Shown piece by piece: positions 34,038 through 45,112 of a DNA stretch of 64,000 bases; position 1 is the stretch's first letter, and the number at the start of each line of letters is the position of its first letter. Source of the stretch: Pararoseomonas baculiformis. Its GTDB lineage: Bacteria > Pseudomonadota > Alphaproteobacteria > Acetobacterales > Acetobacteraceae. The notes beneath the pieces were generated by a model. It made no database searches. It was not told the DNA's origin and saw only the letters and a program-made list of their open reading frames with translations. A program made the translations under genes and the position numbers. Location: positions 62,001 to 126,000 of the forward strand of contig NZ_JAGIZB010000005.1 in the NCBI RefSeq assembly GCF_017813395.1, in the 5' to 3' direction.

Positions 34038-35699
34038 ATGAGGAAGACCACGCGAAGGGCCTGGCTGATGGCGGGCGCCCTGTTCGCCGGCCTGGCCGGC
34101 TTCGGCGCCGCCCCCGCGCTCGCGCAGGAGAAGGTGCTGCGGATCGGCATGACCGCGGCCGACATCCCCCGGACCCTGGGCCAGCCCGACCAGGGCTTCG
34201 AGGGCAACCGCTTCACCGGCATCCCCCTGTATGACGCGCTGGTCCACTGGGACCTTTCCAGCGCGGATAAGCCCTCCGTCATCATTCCCGGCTTGGCCAC
34301 GGAATGGCGCGTGGACGAGGCGGACAAGACCAAGTGGCGCTTCACGCTGCGCCAGGGCGTGACCTTCCATGACGGCAGCCCGTTCAACGCCGCCGCCGTG
34401 GTGTGGAACGTGCAGAAGGTGCTGGACCAGGGCGCGCCGCATTACGATGCCTCCCAGGTGGGCGTGACCGTCAGCCGCATGCCCACGCTGCGCGCCGCCC
34501 GCGCCATCTCCGACTACGAGGTGGAGCTGACCACCAGCGAGCCGGACAGCTTCCTGCCCATCAACCTGACCAACCTGTTCATGGCCTCCCCCGCCCATTG
34601 GCAGGCGAAGCTGGCCGCCGTGCCGGCGAGCGTGACGGATGCCCGGCAGCGGGCGAACCAGGCCTGGGCGGCCTTCGCGGCCGAACCCTCCGGCACCGGC
34701 CCCTTCCGTGGCGTGCGGCTTTCCCCGCGCGAGCGCTTCGAGATGGTAGCGAACCGCAACTACTGGGATCCGGCACGCCGCCCGAAGATCGACCGGGTGG
34801 TCCTGCTGCCCATCCCCGAGGCCAATACCCGGACCGCCGCGCTGCTGGGCAACCAGGTGGACTGGATCGAAGCACCGGCGCCCGATGCGGTGCAGCAGAT
34901 CACCTCGCGCGGGTTCAAGCTGTACCAGAACGAGCAGCCGCATGTCTGGCCCTGGCAGTTCTCCTTCGTCGAGGGCTCGCCCTGGCTGGATCGCCGCGTC
35001 CGCCACGCCGCCAATCTCTGCGTGAACCGCGCGGAGCTGAAGACGCTGCTCTCCGGCCTGATGGTGGAGGCGCATGGCACGGTGGAGCGTGGGCATCCCT
35101 GGTGGGGCAATCCCTCCTTCAACATCCGCTACGACCTTGCCGAGGCGCAGCGGCTGATGCGGGAGGCCGGGCATTCCGCCCAGCGGCCGCTGCGGGTGAA
35201 GGTTCTCACCTCCGCCTCGGGCTCCGGCCAGATGCAGCCCCTGACGATGAACGAGTTCCTGCAGGAGGCTCTGCGCGCCTGCTACTTCGACGTGCAGCTG
35301 GAAGTGGGTGAGTGGAACGCGGTGTTCACCAACTGGCGCGAGGGGGCCAAGCACCCGAACGCCCGTGGCGCGAACGCGACCAACGTGACCTTCGCCACCA
35401 TGGACCCCTTCTTCGCCATGGTGCGCTTCGTGGCCACGGCCGCACAGCCGCCGGTCTCCAACAACTGGGGCTTCGTCTCGAACCCCGAGTTCGACGAGCT
35501 GATCGCGACCGCCCGCACCACCTTCGATGCCGCGGGGCGGGATGCGGCACTGGCCCGGCTGCATGCGCGCATCGTGGAGGAGGCCCCCTTCCTCTGGGTG
35601 GGGCATGATGTCGGCCCTCGCGCCATTTCCCCGCGCGTGACCGGGGTGGTCCAGCCCCGGAGCTGGTTCATCGACATCGCGACGATGTCCATGAACTGA
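34038..35699 (+). CDS. Peptide-type ABC transporter substrate-binding protein (second paralog)
   Basis: SBP_bac_5 family receptor transcribed away from the dpp operon. Signal peptide MRKTTRRAWLMAGALFAGLAG ends near PALAQ. The family signature (LRQGVTFHDGSPFNAAAVVWN) is present. It aligns across its length with the receptor at 28305 (ADIPRTLGQPDQG against ADIPLTAGQPDRG, AAEPSGTGPF in both). The two receptors probably feed the same permease with different ligands. The ATG at 34038 has GGAGAGGAC before it. It is followed by a hairpin at 35712. Confidence 0.9.
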   Translation: MRKTTRRAWLMAGALFAGLAGFGAAPALAQEKVLRIGMTAADIPRTLGQPDQGFEGNRFTGIPLYDALVHWDLSSADKPSVIIPGLATEWRVDEADKTKWRFTLRQGVTFHDGSPFNAAAVVWNVQKVLDQGAPHYDASQVGVTVSRMPTLRAARAISDYEVELTTSEPDSFLPINLTNLFMASPAHWQAKLAAVPASVTDARQRANQAWAAFAAEPSGTGPFRGVRLSPRERFEMVANRNYWDPARRPKIDRVVLLPIPEANTRTAALLGNQVDWIEAPAPDAVQQITSRGFKLYQNEQPHVWPWQFSFVEGSPWLDRRVRHAANLCVNRAELKTLLSGLMVEAHGTVERGHPWWGNPSFNIRYDLAEAQRLMREAGHSAQRPLRVKVLTSASGSGQMQPLTMNEFLQEALRACYFDVQLEVGEWNAVFTNWREGAKHPNARGANATNVTFATMDPFFAMVRFVATAAQPPVSNNWGFVSNPEFDELIATARTTFDAAGRDAALARLHARIVEEAPFLWVGHDVGPRAISPRVTGVVQPRSWFIDIATMSMN

Positions 35700-35711
35700 T
35701 CGTGCCGAAAC

Positions 35712-35738
35712 GGCCGGGGGAGCACCGCTTCCCCGGCC
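35712..35738 (+). terminator. Candidate terminator after the second receptor gene
   Basis: Inverted repeat GGCCGGGG (35712-35719) with CCCCGGCC (35731-35738), 13 bp past the stop codon. The T tract is poor, so termination efficiency is uncertain. Confidence 0.5.
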
Positions 35739-35975
35739 TGCCCGCTACGCCGCCTTGCGCAACCCGCGACAGGCGGCGGGCAGCAGGATGCGGCGCCCCC
35801 CTTTCCACCGGGGGTTGCAGGCCCGCCGGGCTTCGCCCCGAACACCGCCGTCCCGACCTTCCGTCGCTGCCCGTCCCGCCGGACGGCGATGCCGATTTTG
35901 TTCATGGCGCCCCCCATTCCCGGCGTTCCGAAAGCTGCCATAGTCCGGTGGCTTGCACGGGAGGAACAGGAGAGC

Positions 35976-37244
35976 ATGTCGAGACGGCCGGTCCATTCCG
36001 CGCCACTGGCGCGTTCGGCCATGGCCTATGTGCTGGCGGGCGGACGAGGATCCCGATTGATGGAGTTGACGGACCGGCGCGCGAAGCCGGCCGTGTTCTT
36101 CGGCGCCAAGTCCCGCATCATCGATTTCGCGCTTTCCAACGCCGTGAATTCCGGCATCCGGCGGATCGGGGTGGCCACCCAGTACAAGGCGCACAGCCTG
36201 ATCCGCCACATGCAGCGCGGGTGGAACTTCCTGCGTCCTGGCGCGAACGAAACCTTCGACATCCTCCCGGCCAGTCAGCGCGTCTCGGAAACCGAATGGT
36301 ATGCCGGCACGGCCGACGCCGTGTACCAGAACCTCGATATCATCGAGAGCTACGCGCCGCGCTACATGATCATCCTGGCCGGGGATCATGTGTACAAGAT
36401 GGACTACGAGGTGATGCTGCAGCGCCACTGCGAGTCCGGCGCCGAGGTCACCGTTGCCTGCATCGAGGTGCCGCGGCAGGAGGCAAGCGCCTTCGGCGTG
36501 ATGCATGTCGACGAGGCCGACCGGGTCGTCTCCTTCCTGGAAAAGCCCGCGGATCCCCCCAGCATCCCCGGGCGCCCGGACGTGGCCCTGGCCTCGATGG
36601 GGATCTATGTCTTCGAGACCAGCCTCCTGACGGAGGAACTCAAGCGCGACGCCGCGACACCGGGATCGAGCCGCGACTTCGGCAAGGACATCATCCCCGC
36701 CATCGTCGCGCGGGGTGGGGCCGTTGCGCACCGCTTCGAGGACTCCTGCGTCCGCTCGAGCGGGGAGGCTGATGCCTATTGGCGGGATGTGGGCACGGTC
36801 GATGCCTATTGGCGGGCCAATATCGACCTGACGGACGTGGTTCCCGCCCTGGACCTGTATGACCGCGACTGGCCGATCTGGACCTATGGCGAGGTCACGC
36901 CGCCCGCGAAATTCGTCATGGACGACGATAACCGGCGCGGCATGGCGGTCGATTCCCTCGTTTCCGGCGGCTGCATCGTTTCCGGCACCCGCGTGCGCCG
37001 GTCACTCCTGTTCTCGAATGTGCATGTGCGCTCCTACGGGCAGATCGAGGAGGCTGTTCTGCTGCCCGGCGTGCTGGTCGGCCGCCATGTGCGCCTTCGC
37101 AAGGTGGTGGTGGATAGCGGGGTGGTGCTGCCTGAAGGGCTGGTTGTCGGGGAGGATCCGGATGAGGACGCGCGCCGCTTCCGCCGCTCCCCTGAGGGGG
37201 TAAGCCTCATCACGCAGCCGATGATCGATGCGCTGAAGGCCTGA
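35976..37244 (+). CDS. glgC: Glucose-1-phosphate adenylyltransferase GlgC
   Basis: Makes ADP-glucose from ATP and glucose-1-phosphate, the committed step of bacterial glycogen synthesis. The N-terminal nucleotidyltransferase domain has [23 protein letters not shown], then DHVYKMDY and the substrate Lys in [11 protein letters not shown]; a C-terminal left-handed beta-helix follows ([31 protein letters not shown]). The ATG at 35976 ([10 protein letters not shown], 422 aa) is used because AGGAGAG lies beside it and the family starts there; a 451-aa frame from 35889 has no ribosome site. It is the first gene of the glycogen locus. Confidence 0.96.
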   Translation: MSRRPVHSAPLARSAMAYVLAGGRGSRLMELTDRRAKPAVFFGAKSRIIDFALSNAVNSGIRRIGVATQYKAHSLIRHMQRGWNFLRPGANETFDILPASQRVSETEWYAGTADAVYQNLDIIESYAPRYMIILAGDHVYKMDYEVMLQRHCESGAEVTVACIEVPRQEASAFGVMHVDEADRVVSFLEKPADPPSIPGRPDVALASMGIYVFETSLLTEELKRDAATPGSSRDFGKDIIPAIVARGGAVAHRFEDSCVRSSGEADAYWRDVGTVDAYWRANIDLTDVVPALDLYDRDWPIWTYGEVTPPAKFVMDDDNRRGMAVDSLVSGGCIVSGTRVRRSLLFSNVHVRSYGQIEEAVLLPGVLVGRHVRLRKVVVDSGVVLPEGLVVGEDPDEDARRFRRSPEGVSLITQPMIDALKA

Positions 37245-37562
37245 CCGGGCCGGCCCTCACGGGCGCGCCCCCGAGTCGCGCCCGAGCGGGCTGGGCGGTG
37301 CGCCGTTCCACCCGCTCCAGCCATGCGGAAGCCGGCGCATGTATCGGCCGCAAATACACGGAATGGGCGGCGCCGGTCCGCCCGGCACGGGCGTCATCAC
37401 TTCTAGGATGGGTGCGGCGCACAAGGGCCCCGGGGCCCTGAACCCGGGTGCTTCCGCATTGACGCCATTCCGGCATTTGGCATGCTTTTCCCGCCGGGCG
37501 CTTCCAGGCCCCGGACAAGTTGAGAGGCTTGGGAAGACCAGACGCGATAGTGGAGCCATTGC
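37245..37562 (+). other. Intergenic region in the glycogen locus, no gene seen
   Basis: These 318 bases after glgC hold no convincing reading frame on either strand. They contain a 16-bp perfect palindrome at 37424-37439 (AGGGCCCCGGGGCCCT) and some shorter GC-rich inverted repeats, none with a T tract. The AT content rises slightly from 37455 to 37490 and the region may hold the promoter of the genes that follow. Confidence 0.4.
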
Positions 37563-37832
37563 ATGATCTCTCGCACCACAGACCCCATGGCGACCGTGAT
37601 CGAAGCGGTGGAAGTTCTGGCGCGATACGCTTCCGCCAACGGCATGACCGGTGCCCAGGAAGTGCTGATGGAGATTCTGGCCGTGGCCCATGGATGGCCC
37701 GGGGAGGGCATGGGGGCTGCTCAAGGCGAGGCGTCCGCCCGTCAGGGCGGGGCACGACCGGACCTCGTTCGGTCCGGCTTTCGCTCCATGGCCATGTCCA
37801 CACCGGAACGTGTCGCACACGCGGCTCGCTGA
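37563..37832 (+). CDS. Possible small protein, function unknown
   Basis: Not recognised. The first half of the 89-aa product (DPMATVIEAVEVLARYASANGMTGAQEVLMEILAVAH) is a plausible amphipathic helical domain and uses G/C-ending codons as neighbours do. The second half is low-complexity and less convincing. GGAG lies about nine bases before the ATG. It sits between glgC and the receiver gene, in the same direction. The whole could be spurious. Confidence 0.4.
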   Translation: MISRTTDPMATVIEAVEVLARYASANGMTGAQEVLMEILAVAHGWPGEGMGAAQGEASARQGGARPDLVRSGFRSMAMSTPERVAHAAR

Positions 37833-37890
37833 AGCGCCATGCCGTTGCCTGGCCTCACCTGCGTGACCGGTTGGGCGGGAGTGCGGGTGC

Positions 37891-38331
37891 ATGCATGACC
37901 TGCTCCTCCTGGAACCGGACGACCTGCTGAGGGACGTGCTGCACCACGCCCTGGAGGATGCCGGCTTTCGCGTGCAGGCCGCGGCGCTGGCGGGGGAGGC
38001 GCTGAGCTGCCTCCGCTCGCCACGGTCCGCCCGGCTTCTCCTGGCCAATCTGGATGGGGCGGACGGCCTCGCCGGCTTTGCCATCATCGATGCCGTCCGG
38101 ACCGAGCGGCCCGATCTTCCCATCCTGTATCACGCGAGCCGGCGTACCATGCCGGACACCCCGCGCTGCGCGCCGCAGATGGAGCGGCTCGCAAGACCGG
38201 TACGGCTCCTGGACGTGCTGCAGGCCATTGGCCGGTTCGGGGTAAGCCCAGGCAGGCCATCGGTCGCGCCCTTCAGGCCAGCCTCCGTCCCCTGCCCTGG
38301 AAAGGGCGGCCAGCGGCATCCCTTGCCGTAG
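37891..38331 (+). CDS. Degenerate response-regulator receiver protein
   Basis: A stand-alone receiver (REC) fold of about 115 residues with a disordered Pro-rich tail. Strand 1 ends LLLLEPDDLLR, giving the acidic pair; strand 3 carries the candidate phospho-Asp in LLANLDGADG (about D55); strand 4 is LPILYHAS. The conserved Lys of strand 5 is replaced by Arg (LARPVR), so phosphorylation signalling may be weakened or lost. No output domain or partner kinase is present. It is located between glgC and glgA, which suggests a link to glycogen control; this is inference. Confidence 0.6.
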   Translation: MHDLLLLEPDDLLRDVLHHALEDAGFRVQAAALAGEALSCLRSPRSARLLLANLDGADGLAGFAIIDAVRTERPDLPILYHASRRTMPDTPRCAPQMERLARPVRLLDVLQAIGRFGVSPGRPSVAPFRPASVPCPGKGGQRHPLP

Positions 38332-38472
38332 AAGGCCGCCCAGGCGTGGCTTGACCGGACGGGTAGCGGTCGTCATCACGCTTTCCTGCCATGATGGCCG
38401 CCCATCGGGGCCCGCCCGCAAGCGGGCCAGGCACCGGTTGCCGGCCTGTGGATTCCGAGGGGGGCGCGAAGC

Positions 38473-39963
38473 TTGTCCGATCACAACACGCCACCCTCGG
38501 CAGCATCGTCGGGCATCCTCCGCGTGCTCTCGGTCGCTTCGGAGTGCTTTCCGCTCATCAAGACGGGAGGGCTCGCCGACGTGGTCGGGGCGCTTCCGGC
38601 CGCGCTGGCCGGTGAATCCGTCGCGATGCGGATCCTGCTGCCCGGATTTCCCGATGTGCTGGCGAAAGCCGGCAGCACCGATGAGCTCCACCGCTTCGAG
38701 GAACTTTTCGGCGGGCCGGCGCGGCTTCTGGCCGCCCGCGCCGCCGGGCTCGACCTCCTGCTCCTGGATGCCCCTCATCTCTATGCCCGCCCCGGCGGGC
38801 CCTACAATGATCCGCAAGGGCGGGACTGGCCGGACAATCCGCGGCGCTTCGCCGCGCTGTGCTGGGCGGCGGCCGAGATCGGCCGGGGCCTCCTCCCGGG
38901 ATGGCGCCCCCATGTGCTGCATGCCCATGACTGGCAGGCCGGGCTTGTCCCGGCCTATGTCCAGTATGGCCCTGAGGGCCGCAGGCCCGGCACGGTCTTC
39001 ACGGTCCACAACCTCGCGTTCCAGGGATGGGCGCCGCCGGAGCAGCTGGAACAGCTCCGCCTGCCGCGCCACGCCTTCCATATCGACGGGGTGGAATTCT
39101 ATGGCGGGATCGGCACGCTGAAGGCCGGCCTGCGACTGGCCGACCGGATCACGACGGTTTCCCCGACCTATGCGCGGGAGATCACCACGCCGGAGCATGG
39201 GATGGGGCTGGACGGGCTGCTCCGTGCCCGCTCATCCGCGCTGCACGGCATCCTGAACGGGATCGACGACGAGGCCTGGAACCCCGCGGCGGACCCGCAT
39301 CTCGCCGCCTCCTTCGGGCCGGACGACCTGGCCGGGCGGGAGCTGAACCGCGGCGCCCTCCGCGCCCGGATGGGCCTGGCGGGGGAGCCGGATTCCCCCA
39401 TTCTTGGCGTCGTCAGCCGGCTCACCGGGCAGAAGGGCATGGACCTGCTCCTGGCCTGCCTCCCCACCCTCCTGCGGCACGGGATGCAGCTGGCCGTGCT
39501 CGGCGCCGGGGAGCCAGGCCTGGAGGCAGGGTTCCAGGCCGCCGCGGAGGCCCATCCCGGGCGCGTGGCCGTTCGGATCGGCTATGACGAGGCGCTGGCC
39601 CATGCGATCCAGGGCGGCTGCGACGCGCTGCTCGTCCCCTCCCGCTTCGAGCCCTGCGGCCTGACCCAGCTATGCGCCCTGCGCTACGGCGCCGTGCCCC
39701 TCGTGGCCCGCGTCGGCGGGCTGGCCGATACGGTGATCGATGCGAACGAGGCCGCCCTCGCCACCGGCGTCGCCACGGGGCTCCAGTTCATTCCGACCAC
39801 AGCCGGGGCGCTGGATGCGACCCTCGACAGGCTGGCGGCGCTCTGGCGGGACCGGGAGGCCTGGTCCCGGATCCAGTCGAACGGCCTGCGTGCCCCTGTC
39901 GGCTGGGCCCGGTCGGCGGCGCGCTACGCCGCCCTCTATCGCAGCGTCGCGGCAACGGCCTGA
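38473..39963 (+). CDS. glgA: Glycogen synthase GlgA (ADP-glucose)
   Basis: GT5 glycosyltransferase that extends alpha-1,4-glucan chains from ADP-glucose. Signatures: [23 protein letters not shown] with the ADP-glucose-binding [23 protein letters not shown], and the C-terminal GT-B half with [22 protein letters not shown] containing the catalytic Glu. At 496 aa it is of normal length. It starts with TTG at 38473, seven bases after GAGGGGGGC. It is followed by glgP at 96 bp. Confidence 0.96.
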   Translation: MSDHNTPPSAASSGILRVLSVASECFPLIKTGGLADVVGALPAALAGESVAMRILLPGFPDVLAKAGSTDELHRFEELFGGPARLLAARAAGLDLLLLDAPHLYARPGGPYNDPQGRDWPDNPRRFAALCWAAAEIGRGLLPGWRPHVLHAHDWQAGLVPAYVQYGPEGRRPGTVFTVHNLAFQGWAPPEQLEQLRLPRHAFHIDGVEFYGGIGTLKAGLRLADRITTVSPTYAREITTPEHGMGLDGLLRARSSALHGILNGIDDEAWNPAADPHLAASFGPDDLAGRELNRGALRARMGLAGEPDSPILGVVSRLTGQKGMDLLLACLPTLLRHGMQLAVLGAGEPGLEAGFQAAAEAHPGRVAVRIGYDEALAHAIQGGCDALLVPSRFEPCGLTQLCALRYGAVPLVARVGGLADTVIDANEAALATGVATGLQFIPTTAGALDATLDRLAALWRDREAWSRIQSNGLRAPVGWARSAARYAALYRSVAATA

Positions 39964-40059
39964 TGCCTCGCGCAGAAGGCGAGCGGCCACGAAGTGACTC
40001 GCGCCTTACGTTCAGGGCCCATCCCTGGCAGGATGGCCCTCTCATGACCAGGACGGCCC

Positions 40060-42528
40060 ATGAACGATAGCCTCTCCCCTGCCCTCTCCGGAATCGAAAC
40101 CCCGAGCGCGGCCGCGGTGCAGGACTTCCGCAAGAATATCCTCGCGAAGCTGATCTACCAGGTCGGCGGCCGGCCGGAGCGCGCCAGCGCGCGCGACTGG
40201 TTCATCGCGACGGCGCTCGCCGCCCGGGATCATGCGGTGGATGACTGGCGCCGGACAAATGACGAGACCCGCGCCGAGGACCGCAAGGGCGTCTGCTATC
40301 TCTCAATGGAGTTCCTGATCGGCCGGCTGCTCTCGGATGCGCTCGGCAATCTGGGGCTGACCGAGACGGCGCGGCAGGCCCTTGCCGGCCTGGGGGTCGA
40401 TCTGGAGGAGGTGGCCGGGCAGGAGGCGGACGCGGCCCTGGGCAATGGCGGCCTCGGGCGGCTGGCCGCCTGCTTCATGGAAAGCATGGCGAGCATCGGC
40501 GTGCCCGCCTATGGCTATGGCATCCGCTACGAGAACGGCCTCTTCCGGCAGATCATCGCGGGCGGCATCCAGCATGAGGTGCCCGAGGACTGGCTCGCCC
40601 TGGGCAACCCCTGGGAATTCGAGCGCTCGAGCCTCGTCTATGAGATCCGCTTCGGTGGCCATGTCCGGTCCGAGGTCTCGGTGGATGGTTCCACCCGCAT
40701 GGTCTGGCATGCGGGCGAGATCGTGAACGCGCTGGCCTATGACACGCCCGTGGTCGGCTGGCGCGGCAAGCGGGTCAACACGCTGCGGCTCTGGTCGGCC
40801 CGGGCGACGGACCCGCTGCAGCTGAGCGACTTCAACCGCGGCGACCATGTCGGCGCCCAGGCTGCGCGGATGCGTGCGGAGGCGATCTCCCGCGTGCTCT
40901 ACCCCGGCGACGAGACGGAATCGGGGCAGGAGCTGCGCCTGCGCCAGGAGTATTTCTTCGCCTCCGCCTCCCTGCAGGACATCATCCGCCGCCACCTGTC
41001 CCGGCATCCCTCGCTGGAGAACCTGGCCGACCGCGTGGCGGTCCAGCTGAACGACACCCATCCCGCCATTGGCGTCGCGGAGCTGATGCGACTGCTGGTC
41101 GATGTGCATGGCATGGAATGGGACGCGGCCTGGGCGGTGACGCAGGCCACCTTCTCCTACACCAACCACACCTTGCTGCCGGAGGCGCTGGAAACCTGGC
41201 CGGTGCCGATGATGGAGCGGATGCTGCCGCGCCACATGCAGATCATCTACCTGATCAATGCACGGCACCTGGACCGGGCCCGGAGCGGCGGCGCGGATGA
41301 CCAGCTCCTGGCCTCCGTCTCCCTCATTGACGAGCGGCATGGGCGCCGGGTGCGGATGGGGCATCTCGCCTTCGTCGGCTCGCACCGGATCAACGGCGTC
41401 TCCGCCCTGCATTCGCAGCTCATGCAGGACACGGTGTTTGCGGATCTGAACAAGGTCTGCGGCGACCGGATCACCAACAAGACCAACGGCATCACCTTCC
41501 GCCGCTGGCTGCACCGGGCCAACCCTGGCCTGACGCGGCTGCTGGTGGATGCCATCGGCCCCGCCGTGCTGGACGATCCGGACCGGCTGGCGGATCTGGT
41601 GCCCCTCGCGGAGGATTCCTCCTTCCGCCAGGGCTTCGCGGCGCAGCGCCGCGAGGCGAAGGAGCGCCTGGTGCACCTTATCGCCGCGCGCAACGGACTC
41701 CGGGTGGATCCCGAGGCCCTGTTCGACGTGCAGATCAAGCGCATCCACGAGTACAAGCGGCAGCTGCTGAACGTGATCCAGACGGTCGCGCTCTACAACG
41801 CGATGCGTGCCCGGCCGACCGGCCACTGGGTTCCCCGGGTGAAGATCTTCGCCGGCAAGGCGGCCCCGAGCTACCACCAGGCCAAGCTGATCATCCGGCT
41901 GGCGAATGACGTGGCAGCCACGATCAATGACGATCCCACGCTGAGGGGCCTCCTCAAGGTGGCCTTCCTGCCGAACTACAATGTCAGCCTGGCCGAGATG
42001 ATCATCCCCGCGGCGGATCTTTCGGAACAGATCTCGACCGCCGGTCTCGAAGCCTCCGGCACGGGCAACATGAAGCTCGCCCTCAACGGAGCCCTGACGA
42101 TCGGCACGCTGGATGGCGCGAATGTGGAGATCGACGAAAGGGTTGGGCGCGACAACATCTTCATCTTCGGCCTGACCGCGGAGGAAGTGGCCGCCCGCAA
42201 GCGCATGGGCTACGACCCCCGCGCGGCCATCACCGCCTCGCCCGAGTTGCGCGGGGCGCTGGATGCGATCGCCTCCGGCGTCTTCTCCCCCGGGGAGCCC
42301 GATCGCTACCGCGGCCTGGTGGAAGGGCTGCTGCGGGATGACCGCTACCTCGTCACCGCCGATTTCGATGCCTATCACGCCAGGCAGCGCGACGTGGCGG
42401 ATCGCTGGTCGCAACCGGATGCCTGGTGGCGCTCGGCGGTGCTGAACACGGCGCAGGTCGGCTGGTTCTCCTCCGACCGAACGATCCGTGAATATGCCGA
42501 GGATATCTGGGGGGTCGTGCCCCGGTAG
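40060..42528 (+). CDS. glgP: Glycogen phosphorylase GlgP
   Basis: PLP-dependent GT35 enzyme that releases glucose-1-phosphate from glycogen. At 822 aa it is full length. Landmarks: SMEFLIGRLLSDALGNLGL near the N-terminus, ALGNGGLGRLAACFMESMA, KAAPSYHQAKLIIRLAND, and EASGTGNMKLALNGALTIGT, which holds the PLP-binding Lys. It completes a synthesis-and-breakdown set with glgC and glgA; branching (glgB) and debranching (glgX) genes are not in the window. Confidence 0.97.
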   Translation: MNDSLSPALSGIETPSAAAVQDFRKNILAKLIYQVGGRPERASARDWFIATALAARDHAVDDWRRTNDETRAEDRKGVCYLSMEFLIGRLLSDALGNLGLTETARQALAGLGVDLEEVAGQEADAALGNGGLGRLAACFMESMASIGVPAYGYGIRYENGLFRQIIAGGIQHEVPEDWLALGNPWEFERSSLVYEIRFGGHVRSEVSVDGSTRMVWHAGEIVNALAYDTPVVGWRGKRVNTLRLWSARATDPLQLSDFNRGDHVGAQAARMRAEAISRVLYPGDETESGQELRLRQEYFFASASLQDIIRRHLSRHPSLENLADRVAVQLNDTHPAIGVAELMRLLVDVHGMEWDAAWAVTQATFSYTNHTLLPEALETWPVPMMERMLPRHMQIIYLINARHLDRARSGGADDQLLASVSLIDERHGRRVRMGHLAFVGSHRINGVSALHSQLMQDTVFADLNKVCGDRITNKTNGITFRRWLHRANPGLTRLLVDAIGPAVLDDPDRLADLVPLAEDSSFRQGFAAQRREAKERLVHLIAARNGLRVDPEALFDVQIKRIHEYKRQLLNVIQTVALYNAMRARPTGHWVPRVKIFAGKAAPSYHQAKLIIRLANDVAATINDDPTLRGLLKVAFLPNYNVSLAEMIIPAADLSEQISTAGLEASGTGNMKLALNGALTIGTLDGANVEIDERVGRDNIFIFGLTAEEVAARKRMGYDPRAAITASPELRGALDAIASGVFSPGEPDRYRGLVEGLLRDDRYLVTADFDAYHARQRDVADRWSQPDAWWRSAVLNTAQVGWFSSDRTIREYAEDIWGVVPR

Positions 42529-42592
42529 CGGGAGGGGCCCTGGCGGGCCGGGCACCGCCTTGCACGGCGGGCCCGGGGTGATCATATAAATA

Positions 42593-42609
42593 CACGAAAC
42601 AAGTTCGTG
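42593..42609 (+). promoter_or_regulatory. AT-rich inverted repeat upstream of the monooxygenase gene
   Basis: CACGAA-N5-TTCGTG (42593-42609) lies inside an unusually AT-rich patch, after TATAAATA and before GTTTTA, and ends 13 bp before the monooxygenase ATG. It could be a weak terminator for glgP (6-bp stem followed by GTTTTA) or an operator covering the promoter of the flavin monooxygenase genes. Confidence 0.4.
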
Positions 42610-42622
42610 GTTTTATCGCCCG

Positions 42623-43951
42623 ATGTCCCGCCGCCTTCGCCTTGGCGCCTTCATGCGCCCTGTCAGCATCCACACGGCCGCCTGGCGCTATCCAGGGGCC
42701 TTCCCGGATGCGAACTTCAACCTGGATCACCTGGTCCGCTTCGCCCGCAGCCTGGAGGCGGCGCGGTTCGACGCCTTCTTCATGGCCGACCATCAGGCCG
42801 TGCTGAACATGCCGATCCAGGCGCTGAAGCGCAGCGCCACCGTCACCAGCTTCGACCCGCTGACCCTGTTGCCGGCGCTCGCCATGGTGACGGAACGGCT
42901 GGGCCTGATCGCCACGGCCTCCACCACCTATAACGAACCCTGGCATGTGGCGCGCAAGTTCGCCTCCCTCGACCATCTCAGCGGCGGCCGCGCGGGCTGG
43001 AACGTGGTGACCTCCGGCAACCCGGACGAGGCCAGGAATTTCGGGCGCGAGGAGCATTGGGAACACGCCGCCCGGTATCGCCGCGCCCATGAGTTCATCG
43101 ATGTGGTGAAGGGCCTCTGGGACAGCTGGGACGATGACGCCTTCATTCGCGATGTCTCGAACGGCGTGTATTTCGACCCGGAGAAGATGCGTGTCCTCGG
43201 CCATAAGGGGGAACATTTCTCCGTCCGCGGGCCGCTGAATGTCGCCCGGCCGATCCAGGGCTGGCCCGTGATCGTGCAGGCCGGTGCCTCGGAGGATGGC
43301 CGCCAGCTCGCCGCGGAGACGGCCGAGGTGATCTTCGCCGCCGGCAGCCGGATCGAGGACGCACAGGCCTTCTACGCCGATGTGAAGTCCCGCACCGCCG
43401 CGGCCGGACGGAACCCGGACCACCTTCTCGTCCTGCCCGGCGCCTTCGTGGTGGTGGGCGACAGTGACGAGGAAGCCCGCGAGAAGCGCGCCAGGCTGGA
43501 TGCGGGCGTGCATTATGACAGCGCGATCGCGTCCCTTTCCGTCGCCCTGGGTACCGACGCCTCGGCTTTCGACCCCGACGCCCCGCTGCCCGAGAACATC
43601 CCGGAGACGAATGCAAGCAAGAGCGGCCGGGACCGGGCCATCGGCATCGCCCGGCGCGAGAACCTCACCGTCCGCCAGCTCGCCCAGCGCCTGGGCGGCT
43701 ACGGGGGTGCCGCCATGGTCGGCACGCCGAAGCGGATCGCGGACGAGATGCAGGCCTGGCTGGAGGGTGGCGCCTGCGACGGGTTCAACATCATGTTCCC
43801 CTACCTGCCCGGCGGCCTGGACGACTTCGTGACCAAGGTGGTGCCGGAGCTGCAGCGGCGCGGGCTGCACCGCACCGAATATGAGGGCCGGACCCTGCGC
43901 GAGAACCTGGGCCTTCCCCGGCCCGCCAACCGCTTCTTCCAGCCCGCTTGA
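42623..43951 (+). CDS. LLM-class flavin-dependent monooxygenase (NtaA/SnaA/DszA type)
   Basis: Reduced-flavin-dependent monooxygenase of the bacterial luciferase superfamily, subgroup of nitrilotriacetate, dibenzothiophene-sulfone and dimethylsulfide monooxygenases. The 442-aa length, [25 protein letters not shown] opening, [33 protein letters not shown] core and C-terminal [15 protein letters not shown] are diagnostic. It needs FMNH2 from a separate reductase, which is absent here. The substrate is likely a sulfur or amine compound, but cannot be fixed. No good ribosome site is visible before this ATG. Confidence 0.9.
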   Translation: MSRRLRLGAFMRPVSIHTAAWRYPGAFPDANFNLDHLVRFARSLEAARFDAFFMADHQAVLNMPIQALKRSATVTSFDPLTLLPALAMVTERLGLIATASTTYNEPWHVARKFASLDHLSGGRAGWNVVTSGNPDEARNFGREEHWEHAARYRRAHEFIDVVKGLWDSWDDDAFIRDVSNGVYFDPEKMRVLGHKGEHFSVRGPLNVARPIQGWPVIVQAGASEDGRQLAAETAEVIFAAGSRIEDAQAFYADVKSRTAAAGRNPDHLLVLPGAFVVVGDSDEEAREKRARLDAGVHYDSAIASLSVALGTDASAFDPDAPLPENIPETNASKSGRDRAIGIARRENLTVRQLAQRLGGYGGAAMVGTPKRIADEMQAWLEGGACDGFNIMFPYLPGGLDDFVTKVVPELQRRGLHRTEYEGRTLRENLGLPRPANRFFQPA

Positions 43952-44007
43952 CCCCTTCCACAAGCGCCGGACCCCCTGGCCTTCCGGCCGGGGCAGGAGC
44001 CAACCAT

Positions 44008-45018
<1,011 letters not shown>

Positions 45019-45112
45019 GGGGGCCGCCGGAAGGAACCCGGCGCGCCCTCGTCATTTGGCCCTGGCGCGCTGCCCGGATAGAACCGCCCCCTTCCAGCAA
45101 GGAACGAGACGC

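Noticed and set aside
34017-35606. Minus-strand 529-codon frame opposite the second peptide receptor
   Set aside because: His/Gly/Arg-rich shadow sequence; the plus-strand gene has a signal peptide and family motifs.
37424-37439. 16-bp GC palindrome as a regulatory site
   Set aside because: In DNA this rich in G and C, runs such as GGGCCCC form palindromes by chance; no second copy or context supports a function.
37257-38123. Minus-strand open frames in the glgC-glgA interval
   Set aside because: No ribosome site and Ser/Arg/Pro-rich low-complexity sequence; the receiver gene on the plus strand is better supported.
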